Source: Steinernema hermaphroditum
Lineage: Eukaryota; Nematoda; Chromadorea; Rhabditida; Steinernematidae
Length of the DNA stretch: 64,000 nt
Reading direction: 5' to 3'
Assembly: GCA_030435675.1 (NCBI GenBank)
Contig: CM059625.1
Coordinates: 7,378,001 to 7,442,000 of the forward strand
The notes beneath the pieces were generated by a model. It was given only the letters and a program-made list of their open reading frames with translations, did not search any database and was not told where the DNA came from. A program made the position numbers and the translations under genes. Shown piece by piece: positions 25,615 to 37,990 of this stretch (within the stretch, counting starts at the first letter, position 1; each line of letters begins with the position of its first letter).

Positions 25615-25620
25615 AATAAA
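25615..25620 (+). terminator. AATAAA polyadenylation signal, probably of SUCLG1
   Basis: AATAAA lies about 220 bp after the SUCLG1 stop, and a second copy lies at 25754-25759. Either could be used. Confidence 0.5.
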
Positions 25621-28600
25621 GCATTGCAATTTTTCTATAGCTGTTAGTTCTTTTAATGTGTGTACTGTAGTATTGTATTGTCGAGTCAATTTTACGGTTC
25701 TTGTGCTTTGCAGCTCGTTTTGTACACTATCAGCGATCAATGTAGAAAGTAGAAATAAATGGTCACTAAATGGCTATGTGACTATTGACGGATCGGGGGG
25801 GGGGGGGGGGGGGTTTCTCCATGGTCCAGAAATGAAGTATCATTGTTTTCATGTGGAGTGAAGTCTTCACGGTTCTGGAAGTCCAGTGCACAGAGCTTTG
25901 CAGACGTTAAGGTAGTTCATAGTCGAGTTTATTTCCCTGAGGAAATGCAAAAGTGTGTTCCCCCTCATTCTCGGACCCCGTTCGTGCATGCGTGCGCGGA
26001 GCGGCGGAGGAGGTTATTGCATTAAGAGGAATGGAGTGATATGGGTGGCAATAGACGCTTTCGATGCACTTGTTGTATTCGTGAACCCCATCAATGACTG
26101 CTCTCTTCCTAGAACCTTGGTGATACGGAGGTGGGAATGTGTCTTTTTGTGGCTGACCAGCATATGCAGAGAGTAGCCCGGAATGACTTTTTGGATCGAT
26201 TTCGATTATTCACGTGCAGAAAGGCGTGTGCGTTGCAGGCGCGATAGTCTCGGCCAAAAGGCTACAGGATGCTTGTGGGGGATTGTGTTGATGCGATACG
26301 TTCTTCCTCGTGCCTCGGTTCGACTGTCTCCTTCTTCAAGTTTCATTCCTCGTACCCGCTGCGTGTTTGAGAGTATCACGCTCAGTACATGCAATGTGCA
26401 TTTCATAAAAAGAAATCAGGAGCTTCTCAGAGGATGCTGCCTCCACGTGATCAATGAAGTGTTCCATGTTCGAGGGGGCTTTGCCCATACGACAAAGAAG
26501 AAACAGAAATATTCACAATTGCGCGTGACATCATTTATGAGTGTGCCTGGATACACCGCGTAATTTCTTTTTGGAGCTCTCGACCTTTTCGGGACCACGC
26601 TTCTTTGGCGGAGCGCTTTCGTCGTCATCACCCGTCCAAGACCCAGTAATTGGTTTGCAGCATCGCCACCCGTCCGTTGTCCCGTCCTCTCCGAAATTCC
26701 ACGCAAACGCACAGCGCGTTCATTTTCCTTAATTGCCACGCGTTTAAACGCGGAATTGTATTTTAATCAAATGATCGCATTTCTGGCCTTTTGCCGCAGC
26801 TCGCAATGCCGAACGTGTACCGGTTGTGATCGCATTCAAGATTTGCTTACTTTGCTGAATGTTACACTTAGCGGGAATAGAGAACAAATCATGATGGCAA
26901 CCGTTGGAGGCCGCATGTGAACACTATGACTTATCCCTAACAGCGACACATTGCACAGTGACTAACCTCTGATGTGAAATTCACCGTCGTATTCTTTTGC
27001 TGGGGATCCACTGAATATTTTCATTCAATTGTATGAGCCCCTCTTCGTGTGCTCTCTGCCTGTGACATGACAGTGGCGAGAGTTTGATGCTAAGGAACAC
27101 AAGGAGGAGCCAACGGCGCATGGGCGGATCCTCGGAAAAGCGTGCGGCTTTTCGATATATTCCATTTGCCGATCATACTTTCCATCATTTCCGACAGTAA
27201 GTTTATGATTTTTTTTCCACCAGGCCGTTGTGTTTGAAAGGCTCCAAAGACCGTGGAACTTTCTTATGTATCGCCTAAGTGCACAGCCTTTGAAAATTGG
27301 TTTTTGATTGGTTTGGTGTTTGTCTGAGCTAAGAAGGGGTGAGCATCTGAATCTGAAGGGTCGCCTCTGTCCACCAGAGAAGTCTGCTGCATTGGGCAGT
27401 GTTTACGGTCTCTCCCATCAGCCGCATGTTCTCTCTCAATCGGACGTTTTGTTTACGCGTCATCCTCTGCATCCAGTTGTTTGTTGTCCGCCACTCTAGC
27501 GTCCGCACAGTCGCCAGCGGTCAGCTGGGTAGCACCAGCCGATCGCACTTATTTTTTCCTACTGTCCGTTGTACGGCGTCTGCTTGCCGAGATAAGCTTT
27601 TATTATAGCGGACAGTCAGTCAGTCAGTGACTGGCAAACCGTTTGGCGCCTTAATGTGCCACGTCAAAAGTTGACTGATAATGGACTGAACCTGATGAAT
27701 CGCGTGGAGTCGCGGGAGTGCCCCGTTTAGTTTAGTTGTGTGGGTTTTGCGACCGGGACTCTAAACTAACTACAATGGCTTCGGTCGGTAGGTACACCAA
27801 ATGAACGAACGTCCCTTCTTCAGAGCTTTTTGAAGCACTTTGTGGAGTTTATGTCACTCCGGAGTGCTGATTACAGGCGCCACACACTCTCTTGCAACAA
27901 GCGGCTGCATCGTGTAGCCGCTTGCGTGGCTCGCTGTCATGCCAGCAAGAAATCGCCTTTGTGACCGTTCGATTATCATTCTCCGTTTATGTGCATTCTT
28001 GGCCTGGTGTCAATGCCTTCTCTCTTCGTCAAGAACCATGCAATTTTCAGTGGGGTCAACCCCGGGTTGTTGGCTAGTATTCGTCAAATGCATTCACGTG
28101 AGCAGTTACTAAAAATAGAAACAGATCGTTGTATGAATATTGCGCGCAGTTTATATTTGTGGGCTGATCGGTTGGTTCTTTCATTTTTCGCGCTTTAAAT
28201 CACCTGACTGAGCGTGAAGTGCGCCGGCTGATTAGGTGTCTTCTGGTTCGCGCCTTCCGTGTTCCTCTTTCAAAGGGCAATATCGGGTCGGGGAACCATA
28301 CCTTACACCGACATTTTCCTACGACCCCCGTTGATTATTCGCGCTTGTTTGTTTTTCACCTTCGCCGCTGCAGGACTGGACTCCAGCAGAAAGAACAGAG
28401 CTGCAGAACCGATGCCCACTACCTTGTAATCCACCAGTTCGTTTCCGCGAACCGCTCCTGTTCCATGGATTGTACTCATATCGCTTCTTGATATCTTCGT
28501 AGTCGATGCGCATTGTTCGGATAACGCTTAATTTACCGTAATTTTTAGTTGCACTTGCTCTTAACATCCAACCCTTCGCCCCTCAGTGTTCCTCCGTTCC

Positions 28601-29455
28601 CGCACGTACAGAAATGACTTCGGTAGACGGAATGCAAAAAGTCCGCGTTGCTACGTGACGCACGGGGACAAAAAAGTTTTATTCCTTAAAAGGGTCTTAT
28701 ATTACGTGTGGATAAAAATGGCGCCCAAAATCATTCAAAGATTGCTTCAAAGCTGGTTACTTTCTGTGGCTAGCGTAAGCAGGCGTTTCCATTCGCTCTT
28801 TTTCGAATTCGCTCCGTGACTTAAATCGGGAATTTGCTGTAACATGGCGCTTTCCCGATTTCCTTTTCTCCATTCTGCTACAGGCTACGAATACCGACCT
28901 CTGCAGCCATCATTCTTTTCTCTCTCCTCTCTCGAATGCGGGAGAACAACACGCACACAGTTTAAACATCAGTTTGCGCAAGTACCGATGCGCAGCCGAC
29001 CCCAGCTACCGCAATCAGTTTCCTTGTCCTGTCGGTCCTGCCCTTTGGCACTTCCAAAAGTTAGTGGGCGTTCAGATGCACCCGCGGTGGGTGCAAAGGG
29101 TGTTAGAGAGAGAACCGCACCTCCGCCTTCGACATTCCTCATTCTTTCTCAGATTAAAGTCCGTCACCAAGCACGATCCCAGATTTCGCGCATTACTAAA
29201 ACAAACATTTCGAAAAATGCCTTTTTTCAAAACACTTAGCGTATTTCCAGAGTAGACGACAGACCCACGTTGACGCTGAAGAGAAAACCGGTAATGAGGT
29301 GTGACTGTTATGTCGATCGCTGTATTTTGGTCATCTGTTCGACTATTTTTGGACGATGATTTTTGACATTTGTGACTTGAACACTTTTTCGATGAGTATC
29401 TCCTTGCGCTGCGTTCCGCAACTCATTTCAAGGATTTTCTTCCCATCTGACCGAC
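25621..29455. other. 3.8 kb gene-poor interval
   Basis: Between SUCLG1 and the next gene I find no ORF with convincing protein sense. The many 60-130 codon ORFs lack splice partners or recognisable motifs. Visible items are the G19 tract, a CAGT-type short tandem near 27613, and a perfect 9-bp stem (CAAGCGGCT/AGCCGCTTG) near 27896-27925. It may contain the promoter or 5' UTR of the gene at 29487. Confidence 0.5.
25795..25813 (+). repeat. Homopolymer of 19 guanines
   Basis: An uninterrupted run of G bridges 25795-25813, flanked by GATC and TTTCTCC. Such G tracts can form quadruplexes and are known to be deletion-prone in C. elegans when the DOG-1 helicase is missing. No gene overlaps it. Confidence 0.95.
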
Positions 29456-29486
29456 CTATTTCAGAGTGAGCCCTTCCTTACCGATC

Positions 29487-30228
29487 ATGGAACTTCACGT
29501 CAATAACAACAACATGAATATGTCGAACCTGAACCGGACCATCCACTGCCAGTTCGGTCCGAGGCCCCGTAGCACGATGATTGTTCAGCACCCGAGGCGA
29601 AAGCGCGATTTCCGCTTCCAAGTAAGAACTTCGCTTATTTGAAAATCTGAACGCTCAACTTCAGGTGATCCGAGTTTGCCAAGGACCTAAGTGGTTTGTT
29701 TGGCCTCAATTCAAAGACGAGGATGACGAAGATGAACAGTCGGAAGAAAACAAAAACGACCAGGAAAACACAGAGGAACAGTCAAACAACGACGGAACAT
29801 CGAAGACGTGTCTGCAGCTGAATCTTGATAATGGCCATCAGACCTTCACCATGCCCATCGACTCCAACATAACAAGCGGTAATTTTTGCACTACCGTATC
29901 TCCTTTCTTACCCCTTTGGTCAGGCGCACTGACTCCCGTGACCGCCACTAACCAGTTGAACGACCAGTCACCGATGTCCGAGCCGACGACCCGTCGCATC
30001 GCCTTCAAGCCGACGACCGCGAAGAGCGAGCCGATCAGCATGTCTGCGCCGTCCACTACTTTTAAGATCCTTTCCATCTCAAAAAAGTGGAACGACTCAC
30101 TGGGAGAGAGTGACGACGAAGACTACCTCGACACTCAGATGGCGGAGGAATGCAGCCAGATGACCCTCGGAGGTTCGCTGCCCACCCATTCTGGCTGCGG
30201 CTGCTCCTGCCGCTGCTTCGGCAAGTAG
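29487..30228 (+). CDS. Unrecognised acidic protein with a cysteine-rich C-terminus
   Basis: I do not recognise the family. Exons 29487-29621, 29665-29878 and 29924-30228 give 217 residues. Order of features: an Asn-rich start, a basic patch (PRRKRDFRF), a compact aromatic stretch (RVCQGPKWFVWPQF, ~residues 47-60), a very acidic Glu/Asp/Asn tract, a Ser/Thr/Pro region, and a tail of closely spaced cysteines ending CGCSCRCFGK. There is no signal peptide or membrane helix. The tail could be lipid-modified or bind metal; both are guesses. The second intron is 45 bp, divisible by three and stop-free, so its retention would add 15 residues. An acceptor (CTATTTCAG, ending 29464) precedes the ATG. 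AATAAA lies at 30690. Confidence 0.75.
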
Positions 30229-32278
30229 CCACAGAGTCGGCACAACATCTGTGGAACCATTCAAGTCCGCTCCACTAGATCCTCTCCCCTCCCGCGGTTG
30301 TACATTTAAACTTTTCCATTGGAAGACGGTTCGCTGAAAACAGTCCACGTATCATTCGTATATTTGCCATATTTCGGGTATCATACAACTCTGAATTGAG
30401 AATTCCCCTCCTTGCTTACTGGTAAATCCCCAACAAATTCTTGCTCTATTTGCAAATCGCAGTTCTGGACACACTCGCCAATCATTATTTCTCTACGTCG
30501 TCTTGCTCTGGCCCCTTTCTACACCAATCGTGTACCCGAAAATTCTTGAGTATTGCTTCTTTGAAGCACCTCGACGGATCGCTGCCATATCTCCCGACCG
30601 CCGTAACCCATTTGTATTCATATGGTTGTATGTTGTATGGTTGTATTTTCTTTAAGCGCATCATCGCTGCTGCATTTGCTGGAATTTGTAATAAACTAAC
30701 GTTCCTTCTGTAATTTAATCGAGAAGTAATTGGGAGTGACAGGATCCCCTCGAACATTACCCTCAAACACCGAAAGAACAGAGTTCAAACCCCCCTCCGT
30801 TCAGTTCGCAAATAACATTTCCAGTGCGGCGTTCGGTGCAGTCGGTGAACGTGAGGATCGTAACGTTCAAAGATGGACAGACCATCACAGCAACTGATTT
30901 TCGGAAGCCGAAGGTGGTAAAGAATTTTCGTAAAAGCATGCGTTCTTCCGTACAGCTTCCTATTCGCCGCCGACGACAGTCCCATTTGTCAACATGTTTA
31001 CCCAAGCGGCAGCTGTGCCAAGTGTACAGAAGGGCATGGCACTCTGCCAGTGATTTGGAGCTGCCTTTCCAAGTCAACTTTCGCCAAGGGAGTGTTGATA
31101 AATTTCGAGGGAACAGTGTGCAAGAGGATAACCGGGATGAGTAACGTGCCTTTGAAAGGAACTATTCGTGCTATAAAGAGAGAGGGAGAAAAAAGAGGGA
31201 ATTTTAGCATCAGGCAGGCATAGTCTCATTTACATACTCCGAGCGAGGAGGCATTGTAAAGTCAATTGCCCATATGACGGAGTTTTCTGCATCTTGTGAA
31301 TGAGTTAAACAAGAGTGCATTGATTACGGTCGACTTTCCGTTTTTTTCGTCTCAAATGAACGCGTCTCATTTACGCGCAGTCTGACCTCGTGACGGGAAG
31401 GCGCCAACCATGTCACGTACTCATCTCCCTCAGCCACCACTGTTTGTCGACTGGCGCCGACGTCAAGTATCTGTCGCCGATTTCAACATTTCATTGCTCG
31501 GCCTAGGCTCAACAAACAGTTAAATACAATTCCGATTGTGTCACGAGACATCGCGGCATGGCTGAATTGAGTGGGAGCACAGCTCGTTCCCAGACATACA
31601 AAAAGGATGCAAATACTTTTTTTTTGCGTAAAGTTCTTACTCCATGTTCCTTTGCTGAGGGTGAGGTCGAAGAAGATGACATCGATCAGCTCGATTGGTG
31701 TGATCACCTGTGTCTTGACAACAAGTGGCTGGCTGATGACGTATGGGTGCATATAGTCAAAGTCCGCGATCTGTTCTGATGATAGGCATAATCGAAAAAC
31801 ATTTACTATGCGCCCACGCTGAAGAAACCAAAGAAGGTGCTGAACGGAACGGACTTGATAACGTACGATTAAAGAATGTTTTGAAAGAAATGAGGGGGCT
31901 GAGCGGAAACTGATAACACCATGAGTAACGTTCTCTGGGTGGATTGAAATCGTATCGTCGAACACACTGTGTGACCCCGTATTACTCAATTCTAAAAGTG
32001 TACAGTACTTTGAATGGGTAGAGTTTGGATATAATGGACATATGTTGCCCAAAGACAAAAGCACGACAGAAACTACGTGTCCTAATCAACCAACTATTTC
32101 TTATGTTCTTTGCATGGATCTATAGTGATCATCACAAATATTTCGACGTCTCTGTCGTTGTACTACTTCGCCATGTCGCGCAGTTTTCACTCGAACGCTT
32201 CTTTATGTACAACGTCTAAACAACATAATCTAGTCTTCCTGAATAAATACGCAACTACTTGTAAAATACATGGTTTCC
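30229..32278. other. Intergenic stretch with unsupported ORFs
   Basis: This holds the 3' UTR of the previous gene and about 1.5 kb of sequence without a recognised gene. The longest ORF is 193 codons on the minus strand (32064-31483). It is intronless, matches no family I know, and begins inside what would be the 3' region of the DB-module gene. I leave it as unproven. Confidence 0.4.
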
Positions 32279-34241
32279 TTAATCGCCAAAGAGATTAGGA
32301 TGTGAGAGTTGATACTCGCGATAGCATCCTTTGATGGACTCGAACACCTGAAGACAGGCGAGGTACTCAAAAGCGTTTGGAGGCGTAGGAATGTGTGTTC
32401 TGCAGAAGGGGAGACATTGTCCGTTGTTGAAAATGTGAACGTTCTTTCGGATGCAGCATTCGCTGTGGTCCGCTTTGGTTGTGGCGCAATCGAAAGCCTG
32501 GCCGAGCTGTGGACCGGGACACTGATTCGTGAGAAAAGCGTTCACGAGCTAAGCAAAAAACGGGTGAGACCACGAGCATTGCATATTGGTACAAACCGAT
32601 TTGTCGGAAAAGGTGTCAAAGTTACACATCGTTTGACAGGTCGGGGATAGTCCTTGTTTTCGACAGCAGAAGTCGAGCTTCTGGTTAGGGTTCAAAGTTG
32701 ACACAGGCCGATCAATTTTGTTCGTGGGAACAATGGCTTCGATACTGTTTATGGAGTCGAAATTATGTCTCGAAGACGCGGAGTAATCCTCGTACGAAGA
32801 ACTGAAAGCTCTTTGCTGATAGGGTGCTGGATGTAACTGTCTAGGCAACGGGATAGGCTCCCGTGCGTCGGTTTTCGCAAAAGTAGCCTTTGGCTTCCCA
32901 TCGAAATGGTTGTTTACGCGGGGAAGAGATCGATCTCTACCACTGACCTGGTATGGTGGTCTACTCTAAATCATCCACTGCGGTCTAACAAGAAACTAAG
33001 GCTGATTACCGTTTGAGTTTCAGGCAAAAATTCTGCCGATCTAGACGACGAACTTGCTGAAGTGATCGAAGTCTGAATCTGACAATTCAGCATGTGTTCC
33101 CAGGGCCTCGACACTTACCTGATCTCTCGATACAGAAAGAGGTCGCCTGTTTGCACTTTCGATCTCGACACTCTTGGATTCGGAGGAACTTTCCCCGATT
33201 AACTCGAAGTTCGACTTCTGAAGCGCCCTAAGCTGGTACTTCGAATTCACATTTGGCGGTATTTGCCACGGCTCCGCGGGAAATCGGACATTTCCGGGAA
33301 GTACTGCGATCCTTTACAGGCACAATTAAAGATGAATACATATTACTGAAAGTCGAACTTTTTCGTTTGTCCGGAAACGCGTACTCCTTGGGTAATGTTG
33401 TGGAGATTGTCTTTGAGATTTCTTTGCACATTTGAATGTTGAGCTCGTGAGGACTGAAATGGATTTTCATGGACAGCTGCGCAAACGATATTTACAGAGA
33501 GCGGAGGCACTACGGTGATAAGAGTAAGGAACTTGTCCTTCTGGACGGAGCTTTGCTGCTTTACTTCTTTCACATGTGGTTTTCCCAATTTCTCAGAATC
33601 AACTAAAAATTTCATAAGTTCCATTACTGCAGTTTGTGTTAACAGTACCTCTGACAGTGGAGAACTGAGTTCCCTGAGAATCGGCTGTTTGACCCGCTCT
33701 AGGAGAAACGAAGTATCGATCCTTGGTGTACACTCTAGAAACTCGCCGTTTCCGACTGCACATATCGCAAAGGGTTGACCTGTGTCCCTCCACTGGGGCG
33801 ATTACGATAAATTGGTCCCTGTTCCGTCGGTTCTCTTTGATATATTGGAGTCGCTTTTGAAGGAGATCATGATGGTCACTTTGAACTAAAGAATCATGGT
33901 AATTGTACAACTCATATCGATGATCATAAATGAGTTTGCATAGCTTGTGAAGTCAATGTATATTAGATTAATGATGAATTTCTGTTGCTCTTTGGCTAGA
34001 TATAAAATATGAAAGTTCATACCTGCTTTGTCCTTCTGCTCTCTCGAGCTAGAAGTTAATATCCTGTCTCTCATACGGTTGGACCTTTTCGGATAAACGA
34101 CTTCAGGTACATACTCGTGACTAATCTAAAAATGAAGCGTCCATACTGTGATGAACTGGCTTAAAAGTGTCACCTCACCTCTTGCAAAGAAACAAGCCCG
34201 CAAACAGAAAGCAGCACGAAGCTGCTGAAGTAAATTTGCAT
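32279..34241 (-). CDS. Secreted DB-module protein (long form)
   Basis: The DB module is a nematode-specific cysteine-rich extracellular domain of unknown function. Exons (minus) are 34241-34179, 34125-34023, 33885-33649, 33602-33359, 33311-33119, 33078-33010, 32965-32597 and 32548-32279, giving 515 residues. Exon 1 encodes a signal peptide (MQIYFSSFVLLSVCGLVS). The middle ~370 residues are low-complexity, rich in Ser, Arg and Gln, with a dibasic segment (CSRKRRVSR) that could be a processing site. The DB module is at the C-terminus (~residues 399-510) with twelve cysteines in the pattern CC, C, C, C, C, CC, C, C, C, C; landmarks are FCCRKQGL, ADHSECCIRKNV and CLPFC. All eight junctions keep the frame. 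It lies 740 bp downstream of the TMCO4-like gene on the same strand. The function is unknown. Confidence 0.88.
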
Positions 34242-34980
34242 CAGTAGTAACTCGACCTATAGCGCTATATCATCCCTGAAACGCACACTGACTGCGTATC
34301 AGCTTCCACGTGAAAAAGCGTACGAGCCTACACGGTCGTCAGGAATACTTGTGAGAAAGGTCACTAAAGGGGTGTGATCGACAAGCTGCCGTCGAAGCAA
34401 GGTCTGCCCCTGAGATACAATGACTTTCGCTTTTTGTTTTCGAGGCCTTCAAACGGGTTTCGCGGCATCAAGACAAGTTTATCCGAGATTGGATATCTTG
34501 ACTGGTGTTGTATGCGTGGACGGTCGGTGGTGGTCAGCGCGCGAATTTCATTAATTTACGGGCTAAACGATACCAACCCATGACGGATGAGTGGCGTGGA
34601 ATACAAGGAACAATCCTGAACTACGACAGCTTCAAAGACACGAGAACACCTTCATACACAACTTCTATGGTTTGCGTCGCTTAGAAATGAACAATTGAGA
34701 CGTTAGAAACAGGATCATTCCGCCCGATATGCACCCCCATCAGATTAGTCGACGACACTCGAATACTATAATCGCCAGTCGCAACTTTAATTGACGCGCC
34801 CAGCACCGGCGCGTTTGAATGAGTTCGAATTTCAAATTGTCTACAGACGCCTGCGATTTTCCTCCGTGGCAGACATATGAACACTGCACTGAATAATCTC
34901 TTTACCCGTGATTCTAGTCGGTACAGAAATTTTGAATTACATGTTCCTGGGAAAGAATGGCCAACTGAATTTGGCAAACA
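34242..34980. other. Intergenic stretch between two minus-strand genes
   Basis: These 739 bp hold the 3' UTR of the TMCO4-like gene and the promoter side of the DB-module gene. The short ORFs here have no recognisable content. Confidence 0.6.
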
Positions 34981-37979
34981 TCACGAAGACCCGTTTTCTC
35001 CTTCTTGAACTGTTGTTTGCTGCTCGTACGCCTCAAGATCTATTTTGGATGCAGCCGATCGGGGAGTGACTCTCATACCAACGGCGTCCAGAATTTCCGT
35101 CAATTTTCGGGCGTAATCCAAATGACCTTTTACCTAAAGCTATTACTATAGAACCATATCTAGCAAACACCTTACGATGTTAGATAAATTGAAATTGACG
35201 ATTTTCTTTTCTCCTCTTGCCTCAACGGGACCTGTACCGGCAATCGCAAATTGAACGCTCATTGTACGGTAGACGAATCTGGAAAAATGAGTTATTTATG
35301 TTGAGGACCGTACCAGCCATACCGTAATAGCCAGTCGGTCTCGCAGTACCCATTTATAACGCGACCTCCAACGACGGAACACAGCTTTTTCCATTCTTTC
35401 GGCGAGGCGCTTACAGGTGCGCCAAGTAATACCACATCCTGGATTATGCCTACAGTAAATGCTTAGAAAAGTGGAAACTCAAAACAACGGTACCGCGACA
35501 TTCAGACCGTTTGCTCATAGCCAGGAGGCAGTGGTAGATTACTCTGGCGCCTAGTGAGAAGCCAACTAACGTAATTGGCCGCTTTCCATGGGCTCTGCTC
35601 AAAAGGACTTCTGCCAGCTGCTCACCAACCTAAGGCGAAGCGTTGGAGTATTACATCAGTAGACACATACCTCTGCAGCTCTCGTCACACACACGTTCCA
35701 AGGATTGTCGAGAACACTTGAAGCAGAGAGTAGTGCCACAGGCCAGGCTACTGCAGCCACCAAACCTTAGATTCCACTATTAGTGATATCAAAGCTAGAA
35801 TACTACACAAAAGAAACGGCAGTGCTGCTGAACGCGCTAGGGTAGGTTTTAATAGCGGGCTCGGTACGAAAGAGAAATAGTAAATCTTTTCTACGAACAG
35901 AAAAATATTTTTACATTTTTAAGTACAAGGTCGTTTTTCGGAGTGCTATCGCATTTTTCTACAACTGTATCTTATAATATACCCGCCAAAGCTGTCTCCA
36001 TCAGAGTATGCTGAACTGCGTAGCTGACAGCGAATGAAACGATGTAATCAATCGCTTTCCCAAGTTCGACGAGGTATTTGCTCTCGTAACGGAGGGTGTA
36101 CTGTTCCTTTGACATCCACAGATGGCGCCACTGATACTGGAAAGCATTAGGCGAATTCTAAACGAACTATGCTACAAGACTGTAGTATAATATACTCTGA
36201 CCTCGTCAATCCAACCACTCACGCAAAGTATACAGTGCAAACTGTGCCCTTCTGTGAGAGGCTCCACGACGAACTCCTCAATCGCTCCCACACGTTTATT
36301 CATTTTGTAACCAGCTAAACCCGCACCAGCCACTCCAAAAACTGATCCAAGAACAGCAGCTCCGGCAGTAGTCGCGATTCCAGCAGCCGCTCCGGCTCCG
36401 ATCACTACTCCTGCACCAGCCGCAACTAGTGGTGCGGCCAAGCCACCCGTTAATCCTTAAAAATTTAATTAATCTTTGTAGTGCATATACGTGTATGATC
36501 CGAACCGATGATAACGCCTCCTACACCGGTTGCCGCTCCGATCATGGCATATCGCTTCACCTTTTTCATCTTCTCTGCTTTTTCTCGACTTTTCCGGGAC
36601 TCGCTAAAACACGCAGTCAACGAAGAGCATTGGAACAGAAAAACACGGTCACAAGCTACAGTAATTATAAAGCGACAACTACTAACACGGAACAACGTAT
36701 ACCTGTCAAAGTCCGAACCCGTCGAATGTCTGTAAAACATTGGAGTATGATCATCACATAACCGAAAACTTTAATCAAGGAGATATAAAAACGATTTCAG
36801 TCGGCTACGTAAAGATGTTAATGGCAGATATTCAATTTAGACAGAGATCACAGTAAAAATATGCATACATCTGTTATAGTCAAATGCCACACCGATATAG
36901 AGTTTTGGGCAGCACTTGTGCGATTTGAGAGGCCGATAGTACTTTTGCAATACCGTTCTTAGATCATTTTGTTCTGCGAGTAAATTCTGCATCTTCTGCA
37001 GAATTTATTTACGAATAAAATTTTGAAACGACCAACACAATGAAAAAAAAACAGAACTCACTCGGATTCTACGTATTGATCGTCGAGAAGATGATGTGTT
37101 AGACCGTCTTCCAACTGGAAGATTCTGCTGAGCGATGTAAACAGGTTCCATTTCAACAAACCTCTTCGAATTCGTCCCAGGAAGAGCCAAGAAGGGCGCT
37201 CGCATGCCGCAACATTACACGGAACCGGCTATCATACTCTCCTAACCAAATATACATACACATAAACGCCGCTTATACTTACCTCGCTCGATAGAAATGA
37301 GCACCAGCATAGCTAACAAGTGCATTGATCCCCTCTCAGCAATGTACGCATTTGCTTTTATGGTTGTGATCAACGATACAATGTCATCGCTCGTTCCTTC
37401 ACCCTAAACATTATCTGCAATACAGGCGTCGACGTTCATATTCATGACAAACCTTCAAATGGTGGCGAACAGAAACCTTCGTTCGCCTCGGAAGGTCAAC
37501 CTTAGCGAGAACCGTTTCCAAAACCAACTCGCAGAATGCCCTGTCACACATATTTAAATTCAGCCCTTTCATATGAACACACTCACAGAGAATAAGAATC
37601 TTCAGAATCATAAAAATCCAAGCGGAGAATTGTACATATCAGTTCCACAAAGGCGTATCTAGTGGCGGCTTCAGAATTGCCGCTGAACCGACTAGCAGCT
37701 GCCAAAATTGACCGATGTTGCGGCGACACATCAGTACCTAAAATGAACACATATAGTACTGAAATAAAATCATATGATGTCACTCTATTTTGACGTTTTA
37801 TTTTACTCATTGCGATAAATTACAGCAATTCACACGATAGAAATGCGACACTTACTGGAATTACTACCGTTTGAAGACCGGGAACCTTGACGACTCGGAA
37901 ACACGGGAAGCTGCGGGAAAGACGGCCGAGAAGGCAGCCCGCCTTCGACGTTGTCTGCAACTGATGACGGAACCGCCAT
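34981..37979 (-). CDS. TMCO4: TMCO4-like transmembrane and coiled-coil protein (DUF726)
   Basis: DUF726 proteins are membrane-associated alpha/beta-hydrolase-like proteins of poorly known function. Exons (minus) are 37979-37856, 37737-37587, 37540-37453, 37403-37283, 37241-37162, 37114-37062, 36603-36506, 36455-36202, 36136-35983, 35765-35671, 35629-35494, 35449-35323, 35278-35176 and 35133-34981, giving 578 residues. Order: a Ser/Pro-rich N-terminus, a helical region, a charged segment (SREKAEKMKKVKRY), then a long Gly/Ala-rich hydrophobic region ending GYKMNKRVGAIEEF. The hydrolase-like part follows: VCVSGW-like strand, DNPWNVCVTRAAEVGEQLAE, the nucleophile elbow GFSLGAR (S431), QDVVLLGAPV and NGYCETDWLL. 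The last exon ends GHLDYARKLTEILDAVG. The likely serine nucleophile is intact. One intron (36604-37061) is unusually long at 458 bp. An acceptor lies one base before the ATG exon. Confidence 0.93.
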
Positions 37980-37980
37980 T

Positions 37981-37990
37981 CTGAAACATG
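37981..37990 (-). promoter_or_regulatory. Probable spliced-leader acceptor of the TMCO4-like gene
   Basis: On the minus strand CATGTTTCAG ends immediately before A-ATG at 37980-37977, with no upstream coding exon visible. This is the usual sign of SL trans-splicing in nematodes. Confidence 0.55.

Noticed and set aside
25621..29455. Several 60-130 codon ORFs as genes
   Set aside because: None has coherent composition, splice partners or recognisable motifs; the length is near what chance allows.
30763..31210. Possible transthyretin-like or cysteine-rich fragment on the minus strand (QLQITGRVPC)
   Set aside because: The resemblance is limited to a few residues, and the following exons do not continue the family pattern.
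31483..32064. 193-codon minus-strand ORF
   Set aside because: It is intronless in an intron-rich region, unlike any known protein, and sits in the 3' flank of the DB-module gene.
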